Shown in pieces: positions 51,247 through 60,030 of a DNA stretch of 64,000 bases. Within the stretch, counting starts at the first letter, position 1, and every line of letters starts with the position of its first letter. The stretch lies in assembly GCF_023093595.1 (NCBI RefSeq), contig NZ_JALLIK010000104.1, positions 62,001-126,000 of the forward strand. Reading direction: 5' to 3'. The translations under genes and the position numbers were made by a program. The notes beneath the pieces were generated by a model that was not told the DNA's origin, searched no databases, and saw only the letters and a list, made by a program, of their open reading frames with translations. Origin of the DNA: Thauera aromatica_A. Lineage in GTDB: Bacteria > Pseudomonadota > Gammaproteobacteria > Burkholderiales > Rhodocyclaceae.

Positions 51247-53463
51247 TCAGCGGCGCTGGGCGTCGATCACTCCGGGCACCTCGCGGATCAGCGTGATCGC
51301 CCGCTGCGCCTGCTTGATCCCGCGCACTTCCATGGTGAAGCGCATGTAGGCCGTGCCCTTCTTCGTCAGCGAATTGACCGCGATGACATTGAGCTTCTCG
51401 CGCGAGAGCACGTCGGAAATGTCGCGCAGCAGCCCCTGACGGTCGCCGGCCTGGACGTTGATGTCGACCTGATAGAGCGCGTCGCGGCTGTCCGCGCCCT
51501 GCTCGCCCCACTCGGCCGCGATCACGCGCTCGGGGTGGGCCCGGGCGAGCTGCTGGAAATCGCCACAGTCGATGCGATGGATCGAGATCCCGCGCCCGCG
51601 GGTGACGAAACCTTCGATCGCATCGGGTGGCGCAGGCTTGCAGCAGCGCGACAGCGACGTCATCAGCTTGCCGACACCGACGATCAGGATCTTGTCCGAG
51701 TTGTCTCCCGAGCGGCTGCGGCCGACGACGAAACCGGTTTCCGCCACCGGCTCTGCGGGCGGCGCATCGCCTTCGCGCAGGGCTACCTGCAGCGCACGGG
51801 GGCCGACTTCACCACGGCCGGCGGCGAGAAACAGCGTTTCGGCGTTGCGAAAACCCAGGCGCTCGGCGAGCCCGTCGATGTTGGCCTGGGCGTGGCCGTC
51901 GCGCTGCATTTCCCGGGTGACGAAGCTGCGCCCGCGCGACAACAGCTCTTCCTCGTCGAGTTGGGCGAAATACTGCCTGATCTTGGAGCGTGCGCGCGAA
52001 GTCGCCACGTAGGCCTGGCGCGGGTCGAGCCAGTCGCGCGACGGCCCGCCTTCCTTGGCGGCGACGATCTCGACCGTCTGCCCGTTTTCCAGCGGCGTGT
52101 TGAGCGGCACCAGGTGACCGTCGATCTTGGCCCCGCGGCAGTGATGGCCGAGATCGGTGTGCAGGCGGTAGGCGAAGTCCACCGGCGTCGCTCCGCGCGG
52201 CAGGTCGACAACCCGGCCCTGCGGGGTCAGCACGTAGAGCGTGTCGTCGAGCGAAGCGCGCTTGTACTGCTCCGTCCAGTGCGCGGCATCGGCGACTTCG
52301 TCGCGCCACGACAGCAGCTTGCGCAGCAGCGCGATCTTCTCGTCGTAGTCGCTGCCGCTCCTGGCGCCTTCCTTGTAGCGCCAGTGCGCCGCGACGCCGA
52401 GTTCGGCGTGCTTGTGCATGGCCTGAGTGCGGATCTGCACTTCGAGCGCACGGCCGTCGCCGGCGAGCACCGCGGTATGCAGCGACTGGTAGTTGTTGCC
52501 CTTGGGCTTGGTGATGTAGTCGTCGAATTCTTTCGGGATCGGCTGCCAGATCTGGTGCACGACACCGAGCACCGTGTAGCAGTCCTTGATCTCGTCGACG
52601 AGCACGCGCAGCGCGCGGATGTCGAACACTTGCGAGAAGTCGAGCCGCTTCTTGCGCATCTTGTTGTAGATGCTGTAGATGTGCTTCGGCCGCCCGCTGA
52701 TTTCAGCCTTGACTCCGGCCGCGGCAAGCTCGTTGGTGAGGCGCTCGATGGCGTCGTGGATGAACTTTTCGCGCTCGACCCGGCGCTCGTCGAGCATCTT
52801 GGCGATGCGCTTGTAGGTCTCGGGCTCGATGAAGCGGAAGGACAGGTCCTCCAGTTCCCACTTGATCTGCCACACGCCGAGCCGGTTGGCGAGCGGGGCG
52901 TAGATGTCGAGGCTCTCGCGCGCGATTTCGATGCAGCCTGCGGCAGGCTGACCGGCGGGCTGGTCGGCGTAGTAGCGCAAGGTCTGGGTGCGCGAGGCCA
53001 GGCGCACCAGCACCACGCGGATATCCTCGACCATGGCGAGCAGCATCTTGCGCAGCACTTCGTTCTGGGCGCGGATCTCGGGCGCGCTCGCCATTGCCGT
53101 CATGCGCGTGATCACGCGCAGGCCATTGAGCCGGTGCAGCCCGCGGACCAACCCGGCCACCGCCGGCCCGAAGCGTTTGCCGAGCTCTTCGTCCGGATGC
53201 TCGAGCATCTCCCAGACGGCGAACAGCAGCGCCGCCAGCCGTGTTTCGACGTCCAGGCGCAGCGAGGCGCTGATCAGCGCGGCCCCGATCGCATGGGTCC
53301 AGGTCGACTCGCCGGTGCCGAGGACCTTGCCTTCGTAGAGCGTCGCGATCCAGTCGAGCGCGGCCTCGATGCGGCCGCGCTCGACTTCGTCCAGGCCGGC
53401 GGCGAGCAGTTCGATCGGGGGCGCGGTATCGCCCTGAGAAATCGCATGAGTGACGGAAACCAT
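51247..53463 (-). CDS. relA: (p)ppGpp synthetase RelA (degenerate hydrolase domain)
   Basis: A 738-residue RelA/SpoT homolog: N-terminal HD-like domain, synthetase, TGS (RGATPVDFAYRLHTDLGHHCRGAKI) and a C-terminal ACT domain. The hydrolase HD pair is lost (LLFAVWE in place of HD), and the synthetase charged motif is EFDDYI, the RelA-type EXDD form rather than RXKD of SpoT. So it is probably a ribosome-linked synthetase, with hydrolysis supplied by SpoT elsewhere. It converges on ppk. Confidence 0.92.
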   Translation of the reverse strand: MVSVTHAISQGDTAPPIELLAAGLDEVERGRIEAALDWIATLYEGKVLGTGESTWTHAIGAALISASLRLDVETRLAALLFAVWEMLEHPDEELGKRFGPAVAGLVRGLHRLNGLRVITRMTAMASAPEIRAQNEVLRKMLLAMVEDIRVVLVRLASRTQTLRYYADQPAGQPAAGCIEIARESLDIYAPLANRLGVWQIKWELEDLSFRFIEPETYKRIAKMLDERRVEREKFIHDAIERLTNELAAAGVKAEISGRPKHIYSIYNKMRKKRLDFSQVFDIRALRVLVDEIKDCYTVLGVVHQIWQPIPKEFDDYITKPKGNNYQSLHTAVLAGDGRALEVQIRTQAMHKHAELGVAAHWRYKEGARSGSDYDEKIALLRKLLSWRDEVADAAHWTEQYKRASLDDTLYVLTPQGRVVDLPRGATPVDFAYRLHTDLGHHCRGAKIDGHLVPLNTPLENGQTVEIVAAKEGGPSRDWLDPRQAYVATSRARSKIRQYFAQLDEEELLSRGRSFVTREMQRDGHAQANIDGLAERLGFRNAETLFLAAGRGEVGPRALQVALREGDAPPAEPVAETGFVVGRSRSGDNSDKILIVGVGKLMTSLSRCCKPAPPDAIEGFVTRGRGISIHRIDCGDFQQLARAHPERVIAAEWGEQGADSRDALYQVDINVQAGDRQGLLRDISDVLSREKLNVIAVNSLTKKGTAYMRFTMEVRGIKQAQRAITLIREVPGVIDAQRR

Positions 53464-53589
53464 GGCGGCGGATTATCCCATATCGGGCCGCCGCCCGCCC
53501 GCGCCCGCAACCGGCGCGTTCTCCCACGGCCTGCTGTGCGATCATCCAGGGCCAGATCCCCCTGCACAACGCTCCCCTCGCCCTCCTCC

Positions 53590-54369
53590 ATGCTGAAACG
53601 GATCCGACGCTGGCTGGGGCTGGAACGCAATCCGGCCGAAGTTCCCGCTGCACAGTGGGACAGGGTCGAGCGCGGTCTGCCCTTTCTCGATTTTCTGACC
53701 CCGCCCGAGCGCATCCGCCTGCGCGCCCTGGCGCTCGAGTTCCTTGCGTCGAAGGAATTTCATGGCGCGCGCGGCCTGCACCTGGACGACGACATCCTGT
53801 TGTCGATCGCGCTCCAGGCCTGCCTGCTGGTGCTCGACATCGGCCTCGAGGCATACGCTGGCTGGGTCGGCATCGTCGTCTACCCTGGCGATTTCGTCAT
53901 CCCGCGGCGCGAGTTCGACGAAGCCGGCGTGGTCCACGAATACGAGGACGAGGTGCTGGGCGAAGCCTGGGAGGGCGGACCGGTATTGGTGGCCTGGTTC
54001 GACGAGGGCGCCCACCCGCCCGGAGTGAACGTCGTCATCCACGAGTTCGCCCACAAGCTCGACATGGAAAACGGCGGCGTCGACGGGCTCCCCCGCCTGC
54101 GCGCCGGCATGTCGCGCAGCGCCTGGGCGGCGGCGTTCAGCGAGGCCTTCGATGCCTTCCGCGCCGAAGTCGACCGCGGTGCGCAGACCGTGATCGATCC
54201 CTATGCGGCCGAAGATCCGGGCGAATTCTTCGCCGTGGTCACGGAAACCTTCTTCGAATCCCCGCACCACCTGCGCGCGCGCTTTCCCGCCATCTACGAG
54301 CAATTACGCCGGTTCTACGGGCTCGATCCGGCCGCCGCGGCACGATCCCCGCCCGAAGACCGGACATGA
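53590..54369 (+). CDS. mtfA: MtfA zinc peptidase (Mlc titration factor A family)
   Basis: A 259-residue zinc metallopeptidase. HEFAH at 151-155 gives two zinc histidines and the catalytic glutamate, and E212 (GEFFAV) the third ligand, spaced as in E. coli MtfA (149-153, 211). In E. coli MtfA binds the glucose repressor Mlc and has aminopeptidase activity. The ATG at 53590 is 126 bases after the divergent relA start. A hairpin-plus-T-tract follows the gene. Confidence 0.92.
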   Translation: MLKRIRRWLGLERNPAEVPAAQWDRVERGLPFLDFLTPPERIRLRALALEFLASKEFHGARGLHLDDDILLSIALQACLLVLDIGLEAYAGWVGIVVYPGDFVIPRREFDEAGVVHEYEDEVLGEAWEGGPVLVAWFDEGAHPPGVNVVIHEFAHKLDMENGGVDGLPRLRAGMSRSAWAAAFSEAFDAFRAEVDRGAQTVIDPYAAEDPGEFFAVVTETFFESPHHLRARFPAIYEQLRRFYGLDPAAAARSPPEDRT

Positions 54370-54519
54370 ACCCGCGCGAAGTGCCTGCCGACGAGAATGT
54401 TCTGATTTTTCCGTCGATTGCATTCCCGACCAGCAAAAACCGATCCCACCATGCGGCAACAATTGCAATTGGCAGAGTGCAGGCGAATGGCTAAGCTGAA
54501 AGTGCTGCGACTTCCGGCA

Positions 54520-54554
54520 CACCACCGCCACATTGTCGTGGTGATGCGTTTTTT
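54520..54554 (+). terminator. Terminator between mtfA and the baeRF-like gene
   Basis: CACCAC (54520-54525) pairs with GTGGTG (54538-54543), with a T-run at 54549-54554. It lies about 20 bases before the ribosome-binding site of the next gene. The stem has a 12-base loop, so strength is moderate. Confidence 0.5.
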
Positions 54555-54574
54555 CTAGCAATGGAGGGTGTCAC

Positions 54575-55015
54575 ATGGCCATAACCTGGATTTTGGTTGC
54601 CAACGCCAGCCTGGCGAAACTCTATGCGAACCTCGGCCCCAACAAGGGGCTGACGCTGGTGAAGGAACTGATCCATCCCGAGAGCAGACAGAAAAACGCC
54701 GACCTCGTCACCGACCGTTCCGGCGCCATGGCAGCGAATGGTTCGGGTGGCGGATCGATGCAGCCGCAGACCCTGCCCAAGCAGCACGAAGCCAAGGTAT
54801 TCGCCCAACAGATCGCCCAGGAGCTGTACCAGGGACGCGCGGCCAACGCGTTCCGGCGCGCGATCCTGGTCGCTCCGCCGGCCTTCATGGGCATGCTGAA
54901 TACGGTCATCGACGGTCCAACCGCGCAGTTGATCACCGACCGTTTCGAAAAGGACTACACCAAGACCCCCGAGAGCGAGCTCGGCGATCGGCTCGGTTCG
55001 GCGATCCTGCTCTGA
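54575..55015 (+). CDS. Host attachment/baeRF family 12-like protein
   Basis: A 146-residue protein of the family annotated as required for attachment to host cells (baeRF-type, related to eRF1 domain 1). Recognised by the N-terminal WILVANASLAKLY strand, the GSGGGSMQPQTLPKQHEAKVFAQQIAQEL stretch and AILVAPPAFMG. The function in free-living bacteria is unknown; members are often stress-linked. A good ribosome-binding site (GGAGGG) supports the ATG at 54575. A terminator follows 17 bases after the stop. Confidence 0.75.
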   Translation: MAITWILVANASLAKLYANLGPNKGLTLVKELIHPESRQKNADLVTDRSGAMAANGSGGGSMQPQTLPKQHEAKVFAQQIAQELYQGRAANAFRRAILVAPPAFMGMLNTVIDGPTAQLITDRFEKDYTKTPESELGDRLGSAILL

Positions 55016-55031
55016 GCCATGCGACGATTCA

Positions 55032-55050
55032 GGGCCTCGCGGCCCGTTTT
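55032..55050 (+). terminator. Short terminator after the baeRF-like gene
   Basis: GGGCC-TCGC-GGCCC (55032-55045) followed by GTTTT, 17 bases after the stop codon. Confidence 0.6.
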
Positions 55051-55052
55051 GC

Positions 55053-55203
55053 AGGAGGAAGCGTTTGACCCTATCGATCAGGATGCACTCTTCGCGCTGA
55101 CTGAAGCACTTTCATGACCATGATGTCTCCACCCAGGAGACCGGGCTGTTCGCAGAACAAGTCCAGAACAGGCGGGGCGCTGTGCGCCCCGTTTTCCTTT
55201 TGG
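55053..55203 (+). ncRNA. Candidate structured RNA ending in a strong terminator
   Basis: After the first terminator come hairpin GTCTCC-ACCCA-GGAGAC (55125-55141), a longer CTGTTC...GAACAG stem (55146-55171), and a perfect CGGGGCGC-TGT-GCGCCCCG stem (55173-55191) with TTTTCCTTTT. No coding gene precedes the last terminator. An AGGAGG at 55054-55059 is followed by an 11-codon frame starting at a TTG (55065) and ending at TGA. It could be a small RNA, a 3'-UTR element, or a remnant. TTGACC at 55065-55070 resembles a -35 without a clear -10. Confidence 0.4.
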
Positions 55204-55267
55204 TGCGTCCTTTGACACGTCCCGCTGGCGCGGTCTTTCATTTTCGGGCCAGGACTGTGGGAATTCT

Positions 55268-55825
55268 TCATTTCCCGGCCAACGGCCAGGACCCCAGCAC
55301 GCGATAAGTCGCCACACCCACGCCGCGCACCGACTCCAGCAAGGCGAAAGCGGAGACGGGCCAGCGCACGGCGGCAGGCCCGGTCGCCGGCGGCGCGCTG
55401 CGCGCATTGCGCAGCAGGGTGACATGGGGCGAAAAGGGGCGTGCTTCGAGTGCGAAGCCTTCCGCCTCGAGCTCCGCATCGAGATCCCCGGCCAGCGCCG
55501 ACAGCGCCGCCGGCACCTCTTGCGGCGCCAGCCACACGATGCGCTGGCCGTGCCAGCTTCCCACCCGGTCCAGTTCCAGGACGAAGGGCGAACCTTCGAT
55601 CCGTGCGGCCGCACGCGACAGCCGGTCGAGCGCCGCGTTCGGGACTTCCCCCAGAAAGGCGAGTGTCAGGTGCAAGGTGTCGCGCCGCATCAAACGCCCG
55701 CCACAGGCCGACCATAGCCCGCGGGCGGTTTCGTGGAGAGCGGCCGCGATCGTGTGATCGGGCCACAGCGCGAAGAACACCCGCCGACGGGGCGGGGCGG
55801 AGGCGAGCAAGAGCGGCCCGGCCAT
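55268..55825 (-). CDS. thpR: RNA 2',3'-cyclic phosphodiesterase ThpR
   Basis: A 185-residue 2H phosphoesterase with the two HxTx motifs HLTLAFLG and HVTLLRN, the usual length. It opens 2',3'-cyclic phosphates on RNA. The ATG at 55825 follows ispF by 11 bases, so ispD-ispF-thpR probably share a transcript. No terminator in its own direction is obvious downstream. Confidence 0.92.
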   Translation of the reverse strand: MAGPLLLASAPPRRRVFFALWPDHTIAAALHETARGLWSACGGRLMRRDTLHLTLAFLGEVPNAALDRLSRAAARIEGSPFVLELDRVGSWHGQRIVWLAPQEVPAALSALAGDLDAELEAEGFALEARPFSPHVTLLRNARSAPPATGPAAVRWPVSAFALLESVRGVGVATYRVLGSWPLAGK

Positions 55826-55836
55826 CGTCCGTCCGT

Positions 55837-56331
55837 TCAGGCCGCGCCCGTGCGTGCGAGCAGAGCGACCACCTGGGCCGCGATGCCTTCCCCACGGCCG
55901 GTGAAGCCGAGCTTTTCGGTCGTCTTGCCCTTGATGTTGATGGCCGCGGCATCGATTCCAAGGTCGGCCGCGATGTTGGCCACCATCTCCGGCGCGTGCG
56001 GCAGGATGCGCGGCGCCTTGCAGATCACCGTGGCGTCGATATTGACGACCGCCCAACCGGCCGCGCGCACGCGGGCGAACGCTTCGCGCAGCAGCACCCG
56101 GCTGTCGGCCCCGGCATGGGCCGGATCGGTGTCGGGAAAGAGGCGGCCGATATCACCCAGGCCGGCTGCGCCGAGCAGGGCATCGGTGAGCGCATGCAAC
56201 AGCACGTCGGCGTCGGAATGCCCCAGCAGACCGTAGGCGAAAGGAATCGTCACCCCGCCGATGATCAGCGGGCGCCCCGGAACCAGGGCATGGACATCGA
56301 AGCCCTGGCCGATACGGAAAGGAAAATTCAT
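55837..56331 (-). CDS. ispF: 2-C-methyl-D-erythritol 2,4-cyclodiphosphate synthase IspF
   Basis: A 164-residue non-mevalonate isoprenoid enzyme. Zinc ligands D12 and H14 (GQGFDVHAL) and H46 (HSDADVLLH) match E. coli D8, H10 and H42 with a four-residue offset. KTTEKLGFTGRGEGI closes the sequence. Encoded four bases after ispD, as usual. Confidence 0.96.
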   Translation of the reverse strand: MNFPFRIGQGFDVHALVPGRPLIIGGVTIPFAYGLLGHSDADVLLHALTDALLGAAGLGDIGRLFPDTDPAHAGADSRVLLREAFARVRAAGWAVVNIDATVICKAPRILPHAPEMVANIAADLGIDAAAINIKGKTTEKLGFTGRGEGIAAQVVALLARTGAA

Positions 56332-56335
56332 CGCG

Positions 56336-57037
56336 TCACCCCCGACGGTGCTGGAGGATCCATTCGGCCAGATGAAGGTCGAGCGGATAGGTTACTTTCA
56401 GGTTGGTCGCATCGCCCTGCACCAGGCGCGGACGCAGCCCGGCCATCTCGATCGCGCTCGCTTCGTCGGTGACTTCGCTGGCCATCTCCAAGGCGCGGCG
56501 CAGCATCACGTAACGGAACATCTGCGGCGTCTGCGCCTGCCACAGGCTGTCGCGCGGCACGGTTTGGGCGACATGCCGATGCTCGTCGGCGCGCTTGAGA
56601 GTGTCGGCGACCGGCACCGCCAGCAATCCGCCGACCTCATCCTGGGCCAGTTCGCGCACCAGCTTGTCGATGTGCCAAGGGGCCAGGCAAGGGCGCGCCG
56701 CATCATGGACCAGCACCCAGTCGCTCTGCGCCGCTTCGCCGGCGATCGCCCGCAGACCGCCGAGCACGCTGTCGGCGCGCGTCGCCCCACCGCAGAACAG
56801 CGGCACCAGCTTGGAGCCCAGCGCGCTCCAGTCGTGCCGTGCCCACTCGGCGTCATCGACCGAGAGCACGACGAACACCCGCTCGATCGCCGGCGCGGCG
56901 CACAGCGTGGCAAGGGCATGGTGGATCAATGGCCGACCGAGCAGAGGCAGATATTGCTTGGGGCGCGCCGCGCCCATGCGCGAACCGCTGCCGGCCGCCG
57001 GGACGATGGCGAAGTGACGGGGATGGAAGGTCTGCAT
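56336..57037 (-). CDS. ispD: 2-C-methyl-D-erythritol 4-phosphate cytidylyltransferase IspD
   Basis: A 233-residue nucleotidyltransferase: AIVPAAGSGSRMG with PKQYLPLLGRPL binds CTP; VHDAARPCL and TPQMFRY are family motifs. It makes CDP-methylerythritol in the non-mevalonate pathway. Upstream is a 212-base gap to the divergent Memo-like gene. Confidence 0.96.
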   Translation of the reverse strand: MQTFHPRHFAIVPAAGSGSRMGAARPKQYLPLLGRPLIHHALATLCAAPAIERVFVVLSVDDAEWARHDWSALGSKLVPLFCGGATRADSVLGGLRAIAGEAAQSDWVLVHDAARPCLAPWHIDKLVRELAQDEVGGLLAVPVADTLKRADEHRHVAQTVPRDSLWQAQTPQMFRYVMLRRALEMASEVTDEASAIEMAGLRPRLVQGDATNLKVTYPLDLHLAEWILQHRRG

Positions 57038-57249
57038 GGCCCGATTCTAGCCGGGCAGCGCGCACCGCGGCAGTTCCCCGCGCCGCCTTCCCATGCCACC
57101 TCTCCCGGCGCACGCAGCGCTCCGCCCGGTCGCACCACGTACAATGGCGCTGGGGTGCCGGCTCCCGACGCGGAACCTGCATCCCGCAAGCACCATCCTA
57201 TAATTGCATCGTCGTTTCCCCCGAAGACTTGAAGGCAGGGACTTCACAT

Positions 57250-58074
57250 ATGGCTGCCGCTTCGATTCGCCCGGCCGCGGTCGCCGGGCTGTTTTATCCG
57301 CGCGACGAGCGCGTGTTGCGCACCCAGCTCGCCGAACTGCTGGCCACCGCAGTGCCGCTCGAAGCCGCGCCCATCCCCAAGGCGCTCATCGTCCCCCATG
57401 CCGGCTACATCTATTCGGGAGCGGTGGCGGCGAGCGCCTACACCTCGCTCGCTCCGCTGCGCGAGCGCATCCGGCGCGTGGTCCTGCTCGGCCCCACGCA
57501 TCGCATGGCGGTACGCGGCTTCGCCCTCCCCGCAGCCCAGGTTTTCGCCACCCCGCTGGGCGAAGCGCCCCTGTCCCAAGCGGACTGGCTGGCGCTGCAG
57601 GCCAGAGCGGACGTGCATGTCGATGACCGCCCCCATGCCCTCGAGCACTGCCTCGAAGTACAGCTCCCCTTCCTCCAGGTGATGCTCGAGCGCTTCGAGA
57701 TCGTCCCCCTGCTGGTCGGCGACGCCCCCGCCGCGGCGGTCGCGGAACTGCTCGAGGCCCTGTGGGGCGGGCCGGAAACCCTGATCGTCGTCAGCTCGGA
57801 CCTGTCTCATTACCACCCGTACCGCGAGGCCCAGTGGACCGACCGGGCCACCGTCGAAGCGGTCCTCACCCTGCGCGACGGCATCGATCACGAGCAGGCG
57901 TGCGGCGCCACCCCGATCAACGGCCTGCTGCTTGCCGCCCGCCGTCATCACCTCCATCCACAGCTGCTCGACCTGCGCAATTCCGGCGACACTGCCGGCG
58001 ACCGTGCGCGGGTCGTCGGCTACACCAGCATCGCTTTTTCCGACACGGAGTTCCCCGACCATGCCCGACACTGA
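57250..58074 (+). CDS. amrB: AmmeMemoRadiSam system protein B (Memo-like)
   Basis: A 274-residue protein homologous to human MEMO1. Recognised by PAAVAGLFYPRD, IVPHAGYIYSGAVAASAY, LGPTHRMAV, EHCLEVQLPFLQ and SSDLSHY. The family is related to extradiol dioxygenases, with histidines that can bind iron or copper. It overlaps the AMMECR1-like gene by 14 bases. The three-gene system has no established function in bacteria. Confidence 0.93.
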   Translation: MAAASIRPAAVAGLFYPRDERVLRTQLAELLATAVPLEAAPIPKALIVPHAGYIYSGAVAASAYTSLAPLRERIRRVVLLGPTHRMAVRGFALPAAQVFATPLGEAPLSQADWLALQARADVHVDDRPHALEHCLEVQLPFLQVMLERFEIVPLLVGDAPAAAVAELLEALWGGPETLIVVSSDLSHYHPYREAQWTDRATVEAVLTLRDGIDHEQACGATPINGLLLAARRHHLHPQLLDLRNSGDTAGDRARVVGYTSIAFSDTEFPDHARH

Positions 58075-58627
58075 CCTCGGCCCCCTCCTGCTCAAGCTCG
58101 CCCGCGCGGCGATCGCCCATCATCTGGGCCTCGCTCCGGCGCCCGAGGTGCCGCAAGACGCCCGCCTGCACGAGCGCGGCGCGTCCTTCATCACCTTGCT
58201 GCAGGACGGCCGGCTGCGCGGCTGCATCGGCAGCCTGCGTCGCTCGCACCCGCTGGGGGAGGATGTCATGACCAACGCCGTCGCCGCCGCCAGCAAGGAT
58301 TCACGTTTTCCGCCGCTCACCGGCGAGGAGCTGGGCGGGATTTCGATCGAAGTCTCGGTGCTGTCCGAGCCCGAATTCATCGACTTTTTCGGCGAGGAAG
58401 AGCTGCTCGCCCAGTTGCGTCCTTTCGAAGACGGCCTGATCCTGTTCTCGGGCTGCAGCAGCGCCACCTTCCTGCCCCAGGTGTGGGAGCAGCTTCCCGA
58501 GCCGCGCGCCTTCCTCAACGCGCTCAAGCACAAGGCCGGCCTGCCCACCAACCGCGAGGTGGTCGAACTGATGGCCGCCCGCTACCACGTGCAGAAATGG
58601 AAGGAGAGCGAGCAGGCCCACTCCTGA
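58061..58627 (+). CDS. amrA: AmmeMemoRadiSam system protein A (AMMECR1-like)
   Basis: A 188-residue AMMECR1-domain protein with the highly conserved RGCIGSL motif near 54-60 and a PP/EV segment (ISIEVSVLSEP). The human homolog is AMMECR1, of unclear role. The ATG at 58061 lies inside the 3' end of amrB, so translation is coupled. The radical SAM gene follows after 56 bases. Confidence 0.93.
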   Translation: MPDTDLGPLLLKLARAAIAHHLGLAPAPEVPQDARLHERGASFITLLQDGRLRGCIGSLRRSHPLGEDVMTNAVAAASKDSRFPPLTGEELGGISIEVSVLSEPEFIDFFGEEELLAQLRPFEDGLILFSGCSSATFLPQVWEQLPEPRAFLNALKHKAGLPTNREVVELMAARYHVQKWKESEQAHS

Positions 58628-58683
58628 CCTTGCACCACGCCTGACCGCCCTCGCCAGTCCCCACCCGAGCTGGAGCGCCCACC

Positions 58684-59805
58684 ATGAACACCGCCCCGTC
58701 ACCGGCCACCGCGGCCGACAGCCGCCATCCCGCCCGCTACTGGCATGCGCTCGACGACGGGCGCTACCAGTGCGACCTGTGCCCGCGCTTCTGCAAGCTG
58801 CATCCCGGTCAGCGTGGCGCCTGCTTCGTGCGCATGCGCGAAGGCGACGACATGCTGCTGACCACCTACGGACGCAGCTCGGGTTTCTGCATCGACCCGA
58901 TCGAGAAGAAACCGCTGAATCACTTCTACCCGGGCAGCAGCGTGTTCTCCTTCGGTACCGCCGGCTGCAACCTGGCGTGCAAGTTCTGCCAGAACTGGGA
59001 CATTTCCAAGTCGCGCGACATGGACACGCTGATGGACGCTGCCTCGCCGCAGGAAATCGTCGCCACCGCGCAGCACTGGGGCTGTCACAGCGTCGCCTTC
59101 ACCTACAACGACCCGGTGGTTTTCGCCGAGTACGCGATCGATGTCGCCGACGCCTGCCACCGCGCGGGGCTGAAGACGGTGGCGGTCACCGCCGGCTACA
59201 TCACCGAGCTCGCGCGCCACGACTTCTTTTCACGGATGGACGCGGCCAACGTCGACCTGAAAGGCTTCACCGAAGACTTCTACGTGAAACTGTGCGGCGC
59301 CCACCTCCAGCCGGTACTCGACACCCTGCTCTGGCTGCGGCACGAAACCGAGGTCTGGGTCGAGCTCACCACCTTGCTGATTCCCGGCCACAACGACTCG
59401 GACGAAGAACTCACCGCCTTGTCGAACTGGGTACGCAAGGAACTCGGCGCCGACGTACCGCTGCACTTCAGCGCCTTCCATCCCGATTTCAAGATGGACG
59501 ACCTGCCGCCCACGCCGCCCGCCACCTTGCGCCGCGCGCGGCGCATCGCGCTCGATAGCGGCCTGCAGCACGTCTATACCGGTAACGTGCACGACATTGA
59601 CGGCGACACCACGCGCTGCACCGGCTGCGGCGAAGCGCTGATCGTGCGCGACTGGTACGAGATCCGCAGCTACCACCTCGACGCCCGGGGCGCCTGCCCG
59701 CACTGCGGCACCGTGCTCGCGGGGCGCTTCGGTCCAAGCGGCGCCGCAATCGGCAAGGCCTTCGGCGCGCGGCGGATTCCGGTCGCGATTCACCGCCATG
59801 CCTGA
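58684..59805 (+). CDS. amrS: AmmeMemoRadiSam system radical SAM enzyme
   Basis: A 373-residue radical SAM protein with the CX3CX2C cluster at C95, C99, C102 (AGCNLACKFC). An N-terminal cysteine set (C30, C33, C37, C47) and a C-terminal zinc-ribbon-like CTGC...CPHC follow the fold. It resembles glycyl-radical-activating enzymes but no glycyl-radical enzyme is nearby. It forms the third part of the AmmeMemoRadiSam trio; substrate unknown. Confidence 0.93.
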   Translation: MNTAPSPATAADSRHPARYWHALDDGRYQCDLCPRFCKLHPGQRGACFVRMREGDDMLLTTYGRSSGFCIDPIEKKPLNHFYPGSSVFSFGTAGCNLACKFCQNWDISKSRDMDTLMDAASPQEIVATAQHWGCHSVAFTYNDPVVFAEYAIDVADACHRAGLKTVAVTAGYITELARHDFFSRMDAANVDLKGFTEDFYVKLCGAHLQPVLDTLLWLRHETEVWVELTTLLIPGHNDSDEELTALSNWVRKELGADVPLHFSAFHPDFKMDDLPPTPPATLRRARRIALDSGLQHVYTGNVHDIDGDTTRCTGCGEALIVRDWYEIRSYHLDARGACPHCGTVLAGRFGPSGAAIGKAFGARRIPVAIHRHA

Positions 59806-59861
59806 GCCGCGCCCGCTGCCGGCAGCGCGCGGCCCCGGCGCCCGGCGCTGACCGCGCCCCC

Positions 59862-59938
59862 TCCACGCACCCTCCTCCACGCACCCTCCTCCGCGCGGCC
59901 GCACCGGGTGCGGCAACCCGGCAAGCCCGGTGCGGCCG
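59862..59938. repeat. 14-base tandem repeat and long hairpin between amrS and mfd
   Basis: A 14-base unit (TCCACGCACCCTCC) occurs twice at 59862-59889 with a partial third. Next is a perfect 13-base stem (59896-59908 with 59926-59938) and 17-base loop, with no T-tract. It probably separates amrS from mfd; GATAAT at 59961-59966 may be the mfd -10. Confidence 0.5.
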
Positions 59939-60030
59939 GGCGCACGGGCACGGTTTGCGGGATAATCGCCCCCTCGCCAAGGCCGCGCGCCGCCGGCGAG
60001 CGCTTCTTCCGCCGCAGATACACGCTCCCA

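Noticed and set aside
51247..53463. Bifunctional SpoT
   Set aside because: The HD motif is lost and the synthetase motif is EFDD, both RelA traits.
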